A stretch of DNA of 44,408 nt, from assembly GCA_946482335.1 (NCBI GenBank), contig CAMLRG010000018.1, positions 1-44,408 of the forward strand, in the 5' to 3' direction. Under the pieces are notes generated by a model. The model saw only the letters and a program-made list of their open reading frames with translations. It did not search any database and was not told the origin of the DNA. The stretch's first letter is position 1. Every line of letters starts with the position of its first letter. The DNA comes from an uncultured Duganella sp. (GTDB lineage Bacteria; Pseudomonadota; Gammaproteobacteria; Burkholderiales; Burkholderiaceae). This document shows positions 25,319-35,923 of this stretch, in pieces. Position numbers and translations under genes: made by a program.

Positions 25319-26068
25319 ATGGGTAGACTGGCTGGAAAGAATGTGTTGATCACTGGCGGCACGACGGGTATCGGATTGGCCACGGCCAAGCTGTTCATCA
25401 AGGAAGGCGCGCGCGTTGCCATCGTCGGCCAGGACGCACAGCGCGTCGGAGCGGCGGGCAAGGAGTTGGGCGATGGCGCGTTGGCGCTGCGCGCGGACGT
25501 TTCCTCCGCCGCGGACATGGCAGCTGTCGCAGCCACGCTCAAATCGGCTTTCGGCAGCCTGGACGTCGTGTTCGCGAACGCAGGCGTCGCCGAACCGATG
25601 CAGTTCTCGGACGTCGACGCCAGCAACATCGACCACCAGGTCGACGTCAACTTCAAGGGCGTGATCTACACGGTGCAAAGCATGCTGCCGCTGCTGAACA
25701 ACCCGGCCAGCCTTGTACTGACCGGCACCACACTGGCCGAACAGGGAGTCGCCGGCCTGTCGGTTTACTCGGCCACCAAGGCCGCCGTGCGCTCACTGGC
25801 GCGCACCCTGTCGACCGAACTGCACCCGCGCGGCGTACGGGTCAACGTGATCAGCCCGGGCCTGATCGAGACCCCCATCTATGGCAAGCTGGGACTGACG
25901 CCCGAAGCGATACAGGCATGGGCGGGCCAGCTGATGGCCAAGGTGCCGGCGGCGCGCTTCGGCCAGGCCGAAGAAGTCGCAAAAGCCGTGCTGTTCATGG
26001 CGAGCGACGATTCTTCGTACATGATGGGCGAAAACGTCATCTTCGACGGCGGGATGGCCACGCTTTAA
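25319..26068 (+). CDS. Short-chain dehydrogenase/reductase
   Basis: A 249-residue classical SDR oxidoreductase. The NAD(P)-binding motif is TGGTTGIG near the N-terminus, NAG appears as VVFANAGVAEP, and the catalytic Tyr-Lys is in VYSATKAAV. It ends with the usual SSYMMGENVIFDGG. Two adjacent ATG codons exist; AGGAG lies 3 bases before the first (25316) and 6 before the second, so 25319 is preferred. Divergent from the TetR regulator and under its two operators, it probably reduces an aldehyde, ketone or quinone-type compound that also acts as inducer. It is convergent with GH115. Confidence 0.92.
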   Translation: MGRLAGKNVLITGGTTGIGLATAKLFIKEGARVAIVGQDAQRVGAAGKELGDGALALRADVSSAADMAAVAATLKSAFGSLDVVFANAGVAEPMQFSDVDASNIDHQVDVNFKGVIYTVQSMLPLLNNPASLVLTGTTLAEQGVAGLSVYSATKAAVRSLARTLSTELHPRGVRVNVISPGLIETPIYGKLGLTPEAIQAWAGQLMAKVPAARFGQAEEVAKAVLFMASDDSSYMMGENVIFDGGMATL

Positions 26069-26093
26069 GGCGCGCGGCATTACCACGCGTTGA

Positions 26094-28613
26094 TCAGCGC
26101 ATTGCCGTCGAGGGCAGCGAGATCCTGTCGATCACGACGCCCGGATCGACGGCGCGGATTCTCAGCGCGTGGCGACCGGGCGCAAACGAAGGCAACGGCA
26201 CCCGCGCACGCACGAAATTGTCCTGCACACCTTCCTGGCGGATCTTGCCTGACTCGTCTTCCTGTCCGCCCGACCCGGGCACTTCAACCAGCATTGGCGC
26301 GCCGTCGTCCAGCATGACGGCGACCCGCAGCCGCTTGCCCGGGTAGATGCGGAAAGTCGGCATGAAATCGATCAGCAGCTCTTCGCCCTGTTTCCCGGCC
26401 CCTGCGTCAAAATGGAATTCGAGCGAAGGCGCATTGCTGTCGACAGCTTCCCACGACGAGCCAAGGCCGGCCGGTTTCAGCGCTACCGCACGCCCGGTGT
26501 GGCCTAATCCGGCGACCGGCGTCCATTGCGCTTCATTCAAGCCGGAACGTCGCTCGGCATCGGCGGCAACGCGCCAGACACGTCCCTCGTCGATTGGCGG
26601 GAATTTTGGGCCTGGGGCCTGCGCCGCTTCACCCCAGGGCCAGCGCACCTGGCTGTTCCAGGCGGAGAGCTTCTGCGCGGTGACCAGGCCAGGCATCATT
26701 CCCTTCCACTTTCCGTTGGCGACCGTATGGTTGTACGCCTCGACCTGCTGTTCGAGGAAGTTACGCAGTTGCGCGATCTGGGCGGCATGCACGCTTGCCT
26801 CGCCACCATATTGGGCTTCGCGGTCCGCCATGAAAATCAATCCCGTGGCGCCCAGCACCCGCGCGGGAAAGCCGATCATTTCAACATACGCGTCGCGCAT
26901 TCCCGGCGGTATCCGTGCGGCGAGTTTCGCCTCCCGCGCGAGCAAATCCCGATAGCTGCGGGTGAGCCCGGCGGCCATTTCCGGGGGAAGCGAAAGCGCC
27001 CAGGTACGCGCCATCAGTTCGGGCTTGCGGATGGTGCCGAGCCGGTAAAATTCTGTCAGCAGTTCGGTCACGTCCGGAGCCATCTGGTCGCCGAAGTGCT
27101 GTGCCGCAAAAGAGTGCAGGAAGCGCGGCTGCGAATCCGGCCCGAACGCGGTCGGATTCCATGAGAACCTGGCGAAGTAGTCCATGCCTATTTCCATGGG
27201 CTTGATATCGCCTACGTTGATCACCCACATCGTGCGCGCGTCATTCTCCCAGGCTTTGTGCAGTTCCTGCCACATCATCGCGGGGGCGGTCGAATTGATC
27301 CACAAGTAGGAATGAGGCCCGCCATAATAGGACAGGTGCCAATAAACGCCGGCACCACCAGTCCGTTTGCGCTCTTCGGGCGAGCTGAAACGGCGTATAT
27401 AGCCGAAATTGTCGTCCGTCCACATCAGCGTGACGTCTTCCGGCAGCGCCAGGCCAGCGTCGTAAATCGGCAGTACTTCCTTGTATGGCACGAAGGCCTG
27501 GGCAACCGGCCCCCATTTTGCCGTTACGTGCTGCTTGATCAAGTTGCGCTGGTCCTGGATCACTTCCCCCAGGAGCTTCAGTTTGCCCGGTACATCCCCG
27601 GGAGGCGTTTGCATGCCCTGGTCATGAATGCCGCGGATCCCCAGCGTCCATACAGCTTCCATGCTCCCGCGAGAAATGGCCTGGTCTTCCCAAGTCTTGT
27701 GGATCACTTCGCGGTTGGTGAAGTAATTCCAGTGCCCACGCTCATTCTGGTCCCATTTTGCGTTGTTGTAGAGCATGGGTTCGCAGTGCGACGCGCCTGC
27801 AACGATGCCGTACTTGTCCGCCAAGGTAATATTTTCGCGGATTGAATGGAACTCGCGGCTAACTTCGTGCATGGCTGGCCAGATATAGTTCAGGCGCAGG
27901 CGCAGCATGAGTTCGAAAATTTTCTCATATGTCCTGGGACCGATCCCCCCGACTTCGGGCTCGAATGTCCGTTTGGCCCAGGCATGCATGCCCCAGTCCT
28001 CATCATTGACGAAGATGCCCCGGAACTTGACTTCCGGGGCAGCGATTTCCGGCTGGCCAGAACGGATTGCCAGCCCTGTCTTACGTTGGGCAGGAACGTC
28101 GGCCCACCAGTACCATGGCGACACGCCAATCTTTTCCGACAACCGGGTCAATCCGTACGCTGTGCCACGACGGTCGCTACCCACGATGACGAAAGCACGC
28201 TCCACCCCAGGGAAGGGGCGCTCGACCATCTGCGACACCGTCGCTTCCCAATGGCCGCGGATCTTGTCGAGTTCTTTCAACTTGCCCTTGCTCGCCAATT
28301 GTTCGATCAGACGGCTTTGCCCCAATGTGCCTGCGATGATCAGTTGGCGCCCGTACCTGGCCTTCGCATCGACGGCGGGACGCTTGCCCGTCACCCGTTC
28401 CACGTCGTCTGCAAAGAGCTGGGCAGCAAGTCGGACCAATGGGTCGTCCTTCGCATCCACAGCGATCCCGATAACGTTGGCGCCATTAACCAGCGTCAAG
28501 GAACCCGGTTCCGGATTCGCCGCATTTACAAGCTCCAGGGCGCGTGCCGCAGGCAATGCAGCAAACGCGAGAATCAGCACGATGCCTGTGCTAAGCGATT
28601 TCAGCTTGATCAC
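26094..28613 (-). CDS. GH115 xylan alpha-1,2-glucuronidase
   Basis: An exported 839-residue GH115 enzyme that removes (4-O-methyl)glucuronic acid from xylan, including internal residues. A signal peptide ends near PAARA. The N-terminal alpha/beta region contains the LIIAGTLGQSRLIEQL segment. The TIM-barrel core shows the family features (GIFVNDEDWGMHAWAKRTFE, NYIWPAMHEVSREFHSIREN, VTLMWTDDNFGYIRRFSSPE, YWHLSYYGGPHSYLWINSTA). The helical part and C-terminal beta-sandwich follow. The length is somewhat short against enzymes with extra C-terminal modules. The start is GTG at 28613, with a GGAAGAG 8 bases upstream. A LacI-type site lies 43 bases upstream of the start; MipA lies just upstream on the same strand. 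Confidence 0.95.
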   Translation of the reverse strand: MIKLKSLSTGIVLILAFAALPAARALELVNAANPEPGSLTLVNGANVIGIAVDAKDDPLVRLAAQLFADDVERVTGKRPAVDAKARYGRQLIIAGTLGQSRLIEQLASKGKLKELDKIRGHWEATVSQMVERPFPGVERAFVIVGSDRRGTAYGLTRLSEKIGVSPWYWWADVPAQRKTGLAIRSGQPEIAAPEVKFRGIFVNDEDWGMHAWAKRTFEPEVGGIGPRTYEKIFELMLRLRLNYIWPAMHEVSREFHSIRENITLADKYGIVAGASHCEPMLYNNAKWDQNERGHWNYFTNREVIHKTWEDQAISRGSMEAVWTLGIRGIHDQGMQTPPGDVPGKLKLLGEVIQDQRNLIKQHVTAKWGPVAQAFVPYKEVLPIYDAGLALPEDVTLMWTDDNFGYIRRFSSPEERKRTGGAGVYWHLSYYGGPHSYLWINSTAPAMMWQELHKAWENDARTMWVINVGDIKPMEIGMDYFARFSWNPTAFGPDSQPRFLHSFAAQHFGDQMAPDVTELLTEFYRLGTIRKPELMARTWALSLPPEMAAGLTRSYRDLLAREAKLAARIPPGMRDAYVEMIGFPARVLGATGLIFMADREAQYGGEASVHAAQIAQLRNFLEQQVEAYNHTVANGKWKGMMPGLVTAQKLSAWNSQVRWPWGEAAQAPGPKFPPIDEGRVWRVAADAERRSGLNEAQWTPVAGLGHTGRAVALKPAGLGSSWEAVDSNAPSLEFHFDAGAGKQGEELLIDFMPTFRIYPGKRLRVAVMLDDGAPMLVEVPGSGGQEDESGKIRQEGVQDNFVRARVPLPSFAPGRHALRIRAVDPGVVIDRISLPSTAMR

Positions 28614-28656
28614 GTTGTCGACTCTTCCGAAGTTAATGGCTGGATGGAATATAAAT

Positions 28657-28670
28657 TGTTAGCGCTATCA
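28657..28670. promoter_or_regulatory. LacI/xyl-box-like operator upstream of GH115
   Basis: TGTTAGCGCTATCA, read on the coding strand as TGATAGCGCTAACA, matches 13 of 14 bases of the Xanthomonas xyl-box as I recall it. It contains the perfect core TAGCGCTA. It lies 43 bases upstream of the GTG start. A repressor induced by xylan fragments is the natural candidate. Confidence 0.55.
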
Positions 28671-28703
28671 TGTAAACCGGATTTTGCATCCCATCCATAT
28701 TGC

Positions 28704-29543
28704 TTACTCCCAGGCCCGCGCCTTCGAGCGATAGGCTGTCCAGGTGAAGGCAAAGCCTAGCGAGGTACCGCTATTCCTCTTGAACAGCGGGCTGTCGCGG
28801 TTGGCCGCGTGCGTGTAATTGTCGTACCGGGTGAAACCGAACAAACGCCAATCCGGCGTCAACGCGTGGGACAGACTCAGGCCGAAGCGCCACATCATCA
28901 ACCCGCCCTCCGCCCGGTACGCTGGACGCGTGGCGCCAGCATATTGCGGGGCGACTTCGTAGAAATACTGGTTCAGGCGGGCATTCCCCCACATGAGGCC
29001 AATGTTTGCGTCTCCTTTCCATCTCCGGTCGCTGCTTCCGGTTTCGTACACGAGACGTGGTTCGAACACCAGGCCTTGCCGCCGAAAGCCATTGCCGATT
29101 TCAAGCGGCGTGCGAAGCGGCAGTTCCAGCCGCAGCTGATCGGGAGCCGAGGGCTCGGACAGGAGCAGCTTCAGGCGCGGGCCGAACTCCAGCAGCGAAT
29201 TCAAGTCCGGCATGCCGGCTCGCGCCTCCACGGCATGGGAGCGCGCCGGCAGCGATAGCGCAAATCCAAGATCCAGGTCCACCCGTTCGCTGTTGAACAA
29301 ACGCGCGCTGACGCCGGAGCGATCCGCCCGCAGTACTTTGCCGCGGTAGATCAACATCGGCAACACCAGCCCGCGCGTGGAGTGATCGGCGGCCCCTGGA
29401 TAGGCGGGCATCGAGGCCGCGCCGCCAAACAGGCCGATCTCCCATAGCGCCTGATCCGGCGCCGGCATCGGCGGAACCTGTTGGGCGCATGCTTGCCACG
29501 CCAGACCCAACATCGCAATTCCCGCTCCTAACCGCTGTTGCAT
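28704..29543 (-). CDS. MipA/OmpV family outer-membrane protein
   Basis: A 279-residue outer-membrane barrel of the MipA/OmpV family. It has a signal peptide (RLGAGIAMLGLAWQACA), the family's WEIGLFGGAASMPAYPGAAD opening, PMLIYRGKVLRADRSGVSAR, and a C-terminal strand ending in aromatic and charged residues. MipA-type proteins are tied to peptidoglycan scaffolding or to outer-membrane transport; the exact role here is open. The ATG at 29543 has GGAG 8 bases upstream; a TTG further out is not needed. It precedes GH115 by 90 bases on the same strand but the operator in that gap suggests GH115 has its own promoter. Confidence 0.88.
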   Translation of the reverse strand: MQQRLGAGIAMLGLAWQACAQQVPPMPAPDQALWEIGLFGGAASMPAYPGAADHSTRGLVLPMLIYRGKVLRADRSGVSARLFNSERVDLDLGFALSLPARSHAVEARAGMPDLNSLLEFGPRLKLLLSEPSAPDQLRLELPLRTPLEIGNGFRRQGLVFEPRLVYETGSSDRRWKGDANIGLMWGNARLNQYFYEVAPQYAGATRPAYRAEGGLMMWRFGLSLSHALTPDWRLFGFTRYDNYTHAANRDSPLFKRNSGTSLGFAFTWTAYRSKARAWE

Positions 29544-29654
29544 GGTGAATGCTCCATAAAAGCTTAGCAAGCTTGTAAGACCCCGCAGAAATTCGATTTT
29601 CTTATGGCGGTTATCGAATATCGCAATTGGCTTTATATCTCATGGAGGTACATA

Positions 29655-29672
29655 CTGAAGCCAATACTTCAG
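29655..29672 (+). promoter_or_regulatory. Leader inverted repeat before small gene
   Basis: CTGAAG and CTTCAG form a perfect 6-base inverted repeat with a 6-base spacer, ending a few bases before the AAGGA of the 67-residue gene. It could be an operator or an RNA hairpin that affects translation. Confidence 0.3.
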
Positions 29673-29685
29673 CAAAGGAACCATC

Positions 29686-29889
29686 ATGAACACGATTGCC
29701 AGCGCATTCCATCCATCGTCGATGCTCGCCGCCGTAGCGCACTTCCTGCAGGATATCCATCGCCCGCGCAGCAAAAGCGCCGAAGACGCAAACGAACCCA
29801 GCCTGATGGAGCTCTATCGCCTTACGCGTGGCCGTGAAACCATCGCCCCGGCTGTAGGCGCTGCCCTGGCTAGCCGCTTCAAGGCCTGA
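29686..29889 (+). CDS. Small protein, 67 aa, unknown
   Basis: A short gene supported by AAGGA 6 bases before the ATG, an AT-rich upstream region and typical codon use. The protein has an Ala-rich N-terminal helix (IASAFHPSSMLAAVAHFLQD), a basic linker, and an acidic-to-helical middle (EPSLMELYRLTRGRETIAPA). There is no signal peptide or known domain. It lies between divergent MipA and the convergent lipoamide dehydrogenase gene, which ends 31 bases downstream. Function unknown. Confidence 0.65.
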   Translation: MNTIASAFHPSSMLAAVAHFLQDIHRPRSKSAEDANEPSLMELYRLTRGRETIAPAVGAALASRFKA

Positions 29890-29919
29890 GATCCCCGCCC
29901 TTAGGCCGCAGGCCTGGAT

Positions 29920-31317
<1,398 letters not shown>

Positions 31318-31320
31318 TGA

Positions 31321-32679
31321 CTACTCCACGAAGAGCATGGCTGGGCATTCCAGCAGGGTGCGGATGGCCTGTACGAACTGGGCCGCATGCATGCCGTCGA
31401 CCACGCGGTGGTCGAACGAGGATGACAGGTTCATCATCTTGCGGATGACCATCGCACCCTGGCGCACCATGGGCCGTTCCACGATCTTGTTGACGCCGAT
31501 GATGGCCACTTCCGGATGGTTGATCACCGGCGTCGTCACGATGCCGCCCAGGGCGCCCAGGCTGGAAATGGTGATGGTCGAGCCGGACAATTCGTCGCGC
31601 GTTGCCTTGCCGGTCCGCGCGGCATCGGCCAGGCGCCCGATCTCAGAGGCGCATGACCACAGGTCGCGTGCCTCGGCATGGCGCATCACCGACACCATCA
31701 GGCCGGCGTCGGTCTGGGTGGCGACACCGAGATGGACGGCACCGTATTGCGTGACCACTCCCGCATCGTCATCGAAGCGCGCGTTCATCTGCGGGAACTG
31801 GCGCAGTGCGACCACCAGGGCGCGCGCCAGTAAAGGCAGCACGGTCAGCTTGCCCCGTTCCTTGCCCCATTGCTCGTTCAGTCGTGCGCGCAGGCTTTCA
31901 AGCTCCGTGACGTCGATTTCCTCGACGTAAGAAAAGTGCGGGATGCGGCGCTTGGATTCCTGCATCTTCTGCGCGATCTTGCGGCGCAGGCCGATCAGCG
32001 GGACCGTCTGCTCCGTGTGGTTTTCGCGGTAGCCGCCCGGGGCAGCGGATGGTGCGCCCTGCACGCCGCGTGCAACGTAGGCGTCAAGGTCGGTGTGCAG
32101 GATGCGGCCGGCAGGCCCGCTGCCATGCACGAACTGCAGTTCGACACCCAAGTCCCAGGCCCGCTTGCGCACAGCGGGCGAAGCAAGCGGGCGTTCACCC
32201 GGTTCGCGCGCCACGCGGGCTGCTGAAGGCGCACGTGCTGCCGCGGCGGCGCTGGCGCCTGGCGCCTGTGGCGTGGGCTTGGCAGGGCCAGCCTCATGCG
32301 CCGTGGGCGTGGCGGCTGGGGGGGCCGCCGCAGCACCGGCGGCGGCCGCCTTTGGCAGCCCTGCGTGCACAGGGGACGTGGCCGCAGCTTGCGCCGGCGC
32401 GGCTGCGCCTGCGGCTTGCGGCTTCACGTTGCCAGCGCCCTCCACTTCAATATGGATCAGGTCCGCGCCCACGGCCATCACCTGCCCGGCTTCGCCGCCG
32501 AGCATGGCCACCGTGCCGTGGACCGGCGAAGGAATTTCAATGGTGGCCTTGTCGGTCATGACATCGGCCAGGATCATGTCTTCGGTGACTGCGTCGCCCA
32601 CCTTCACGTGCCACATGACCAGCTCGACTTCCGCGATGCCCTCGCCAATGTCAGGCATCTTGATGACGTGAATACCCAT
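31321..32679 (-). CDS. bkdB: Branched-chain 2-oxoacid dehydrogenase E2, dihydrolipoyl acyltransferase
   Basis: A 452-residue E2 core enzyme. It has one lipoyl domain (1-80) with lipoyl Lys K44 in MTDKATIEIPSP, a long Ala/Pro-rich flexible linker (about 85-165), a peripheral subunit-binding domain (LASPAVRKRAWDLGVELQFV), and the acyltransferase domain with the catalytic His in SSSFDHRVVDGMHA. It transfers branched acyl groups to CoA. The ATG at 32679 is chosen because GGAGG lies 7 bases upstream, within the end of E1beta; a frame extending to 32745 overlaps E1beta and is rejected. Confidence 0.95.
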   Translation of the reverse strand: MGIHVIKMPDIGEGIAEVELVMWHVKVGDAVTEDMILADVMTDKATIEIPSPVHGTVAMLGGEAGQVMAVGADLIHIEVEGAGNVKPQAAGAAAPAQAAATSPVHAGLPKAAAAGAAAAPPAATPTAHEAGPAKPTPQAPGASAAAAARAPSAARVAREPGERPLASPAVRKRAWDLGVELQFVHGSGPAGRILHTDLDAYVARGVQGAPSAAPGGYRENHTEQTVPLIGLRRKIAQKMQESKRRIPHFSYVEEIDVTELESLRARLNEQWGKERGKLTVLPLLARALVVALRQFPQMNARFDDDAGVVTQYGAVHLGVATQTDAGLMVSVMRHAEARDLWSCASEIGRLADAARTGKATRDELSGSTITISSLGALGGIVTTPVINHPEVAIIGVNKIVERPMVRQGAMVIRKMMNLSSSFDHRVVDGMHAAQFVQAIRTLLECPAMLFVE

Positions 32680-32681
32680 CT

Positions 32682-33713
32682 TTATGCCTCCACCGTACGT
32701 TTGAACGCCGCGCCAACGCGCGCCGGACCCGGGAAATACGCCCATTCCTGCGCGTGCGGGTAAGGCGTATCCCAGCCCGTCACACGTTCAATCGGCGCTT
32801 CCAGATGGTAGAAACAATGCTCCTGCACCAGCGATACCAGTTCGGCGCCGAAGCCGCAGGTACGCGTGGCCTCGTGCACGACCACGCAGCGGCCGGTCTT
32901 CCTGACCGACTCGACGATCGTCTCCAGGTCCAGCGGCCACAGGCTGCGCAAATCGATGATCTCGGCGTCGATGCCAGTCTCCCGCGCCGCCGCCTCGCAT
33001 ACCCACACCATGGTGCCGTAAGCAAGCACCGTGACTTGCCGGCCCGGCCGGAAAACAGCCGCCTTGTCGAGCGGGACGGTGTAGTAGCCCTCGGGCACCT
33101 CCCCCAACGGGTTCTGCGACCACGGCACCACAGGTTTGTCGTGGTGCCCGTCGAACGGCCCGTTGTACAGCCGCTTCGGTTCGAGGAAGATCACCGGATC
33201 GTCGTTCTCGATGGACGCAATCAGCAAGCCCTTGGCATCGTACGGGTTCGACGGCATCACCGTGCGCAGGCCGCAGACGTGGGCGAACACCGCCTCCGGA
33301 CTCTGGCTGTGGGTCTGGCCGCCGTAGATGCCTCCCCCGCAAGGGGTGCGGATGGTGATGGGGGCGGTAAAGTCGCCCGCCGAGCGGAAGCGCAGGCGCG
33401 CCGCCTCCGACACGATCTGGTCATAGGCCGGATAGATGTAATCGGCAAACTGGATTTCCACACAAGGCCGCAGGCCATACGCGCCCATGCCGATTGCGGC
33501 GCCGACGATGCCGCCTTCGGAAATCGGCGTATCGAACACGCGCGACGTGCCGTACTTCTTTTGCAGCCCCTCCGTGCAGCGGAACACGCCGCCAAAATAG
33601 CCCACGTCCTGGCCGAAGACCACGACGTTTTCGTCCTTCTCCAGCATCACGTCCATCGCCGAACGCAGCGCCTGGATCATGGTCATGGATGTTTTCACTA
33701 TGTTTTCCGCCAT
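32682..33713 (-). CDS. bkdA2: Branched-chain 2-oxoacid dehydrogenase E1 beta subunit
   Basis: A 343-residue E1 beta subunit that forms the thiamine-diphosphate enzyme with E1alpha. Typical segments are GQDVGYFGGVFRCTEGLQKK, RVFDTPISEGGIVGAAIGMG, IQFADYIYPAYDQIVSEAAR and GGGIYGGQTHSQSPEA, and the C-terminal transketolase domain contains VVHEATRTCGFGAELVSL. The Y-F-G-G-V-F form and the overall pattern fit branched-chain rather than pyruvate enzymes. It starts one base after the E1alpha stop codon, so translation is coupled. Confidence 0.95.
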   Translation of the reverse strand: MAENIVKTSMTMIQALRSAMDVMLEKDENVVVFGQDVGYFGGVFRCTEGLQKKYGTSRVFDTPISEGGIVGAAIGMGAYGLRPCVEIQFADYIYPAYDQIVSEAARLRFRSAGDFTAPITIRTPCGGGIYGGQTHSQSPEAVFAHVCGLRTVMPSNPYDAKGLLIASIENDDPVIFLEPKRLYNGPFDGHHDKPVVPWSQNPLGEVPEGYYTVPLDKAAVFRPGRQVTVLAYGTMVWVCEAAARETGIDAEIIDLRSLWPLDLETIVESVRKTGRCVVVHEATRTCGFGAELVSLVQEHCFYHLEAPIERVTGWDTPYPHAQEWAYFPGPARVGAAFKRTVEA

Positions 33714-33714
33714 G

Positions 33715-34947
<1,233 letters not shown>

Positions 34948-35266
34948 TCAGATTCCTTCATGTGCGATGGTGACGCAGGTTCAGTCCTGGCTGGCTGGCC
35001 GCGGATAGCGGCGCCCGGCAAGGACCGTGGAACCGCCCGCTTCGGCTTGCAAAGCGGGCACGAAACATTTCCTCGAAAGCAAGGATAGCGTAGCACGCTT
35101 TCCCGCTATCAAAAAGAGAAGACCCGCCTCCCGGGCAACGGATGCCCGGCATTATTCAGAATACGGATGATTGACATTCCAGAAATAAATTTTAAATATA
35201 TGCTGCGGCGCAGTAAAGTGGACTCGTACCGCCGGACCTTTTGAATCCCACCAAATGGAGCTCATC
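34948..35266. other. Divergent intergenic region with two hairpins
   Basis: This 319-base stretch between bkdA1 and the TonB-like gene holds no convincing gene. It contains two perfect inverted repeats: CCCGCTT (35036-35042) with AAGCGGG (35052-35058), and CCGGGCA (35131-35137) with TGCCCGG (35143-35149). An AT-rich promoter follows at 35171-35199. The bkd promoter must also lie here but no clear -35/-10 pair was found for it. Confidence 0.5.
35171..35199 (+). promoter_or_regulatory. Sigma70-type promoter for the TonB C-terminal domain gene
   Basis: A perfect -35 TTGACA at 35171-35176 is followed after 16-17 bases by TAAATA/AAATAT at 35193-35199 in strongly AT-rich DNA, unlike the GC-rich surroundings. 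It lies 68 bases upstream of the start at 35267. Confidence 0.6.
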
Positions 35267-35605
35267 ATGATTGGTAAAGTGCTTGTCGTAGCGATTGCTT
35301 CCATCCTGCCGCTGGCCGTGAACGCCGCTGAAACAGCTGCACCGCCCAAATCGGTTAACTGCAGCGGTCCCGATTATCCAAGGGCGTGGATATCGGAGAA
35401 TCTCGAAGGAACCGTCCGCCTGTCCGTGTTGGTCGCCGCAGACGGTTCGGTAAAAGATGCCAAACTGGTCGAGTCCAGTGGTTATCGCGCCATGGACAAG
35501 GCGTCACTACGTGCCAGCTCGACCTGCAAGTTCAGCGCAGCCACCCCCCGTGGCGGCAGCGCATCCGGCTGGACCGACCTGCAATTCAAATGGGTCACCA
35601 ACTGA
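35267..35605 (+). CDS. Secreted orphan TonB C-terminal domain protein
   Basis: A 112-residue exported protein. After a signal peptide (IGKVLVVAIASILPLAVNAA), residues about 28-112 form a TonB C-terminal-like domain (PDYPRAWISENLEGTVRLSV, LVAADGSVKDAKLVESSGYR, MDKASLRA). It lacks the cytoplasmic membrane anchor and the Pro-rich spacer of a real TonB, so it cannot transduce energy by itself. Two Cys residues (in VNCSG and STCKF) could form a disulfide. GGAG precedes the ATG at 35267 by 6 bases; an ATG at 35255 lacks this. It has its own promoter and a hairpin terminator. It may bind TonB-dependent receptors or act as a periplasmic partner; function unknown. Confidence 0.8.
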   Translation: MIGKVLVVAIASILPLAVNAAETAAPPKSVNCSGPDYPRAWISENLEGTVRLSVLVAADGSVKDAKLVESSGYRAMDKASLRASSTCKFSAATPRGGSASGWTDLQFKWVTN

Positions 35606-35620
35606 TCCCCGCGATAACGG

Positions 35621-35642
35621 CTGCTGGCGCCCCAGCCAGCAG
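35621..35642 (+). terminator. Hairpin terminator after TonB-like gene
   Basis: CTGCTGGC (35621-35628) pairs with GCCAGCAG (35635-35642) across a 6-base loop, 15 bases after the stop codon. The T-run is poor, as is common in GC-rich genomes. Confidence 0.5.
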
Positions 35643-35923
35643 TCTCCACCAGCGGCCATAGCGAAACGGAAGCCGGCGTGATCGGCGAACGACTGTTACA
35701 GCTTGGCATCCCTGCGCCAGCAATGCTCTTCGAGCGGTCCACGACCAGTGTACCTTCAGCGCGACTTTTTCCGGGACTTTGCCCGCCACCCCTGATCGAA
35801 ATATACGTGCTGCCGCACCCGAAATCTGAGTGCCAGCACCAATACGCCTGCGTTCCAGACCGCATACATTGCTCCCCATGCCGTACACCGGTACGGCAGC
35901 CATGATGCTTACAGGAGGAACCA
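35643..35923. other. Intergenic stretch without a convincing gene
   Basis: Together with the terminator this makes a 318-base gap between 35605 and 35924. Short open frames exist but none has a ribosome binding site and coding character together. The only clear structure is the inverted repeat at 35879-35898. Confidence 0.5.
35879..35898 (+). promoter_or_regulatory. 8-base-arm inverted repeat before the tyrosinase-VWA gene
   Basis: TGCCGTAC and GTACGGCA flank an ACCG centre, a perfect 20-base inverted repeat ending 25 bases before the ATG and 14 before the AGGAGG. It could be an operator or a stable leader hairpin. Confidence 0.4.
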
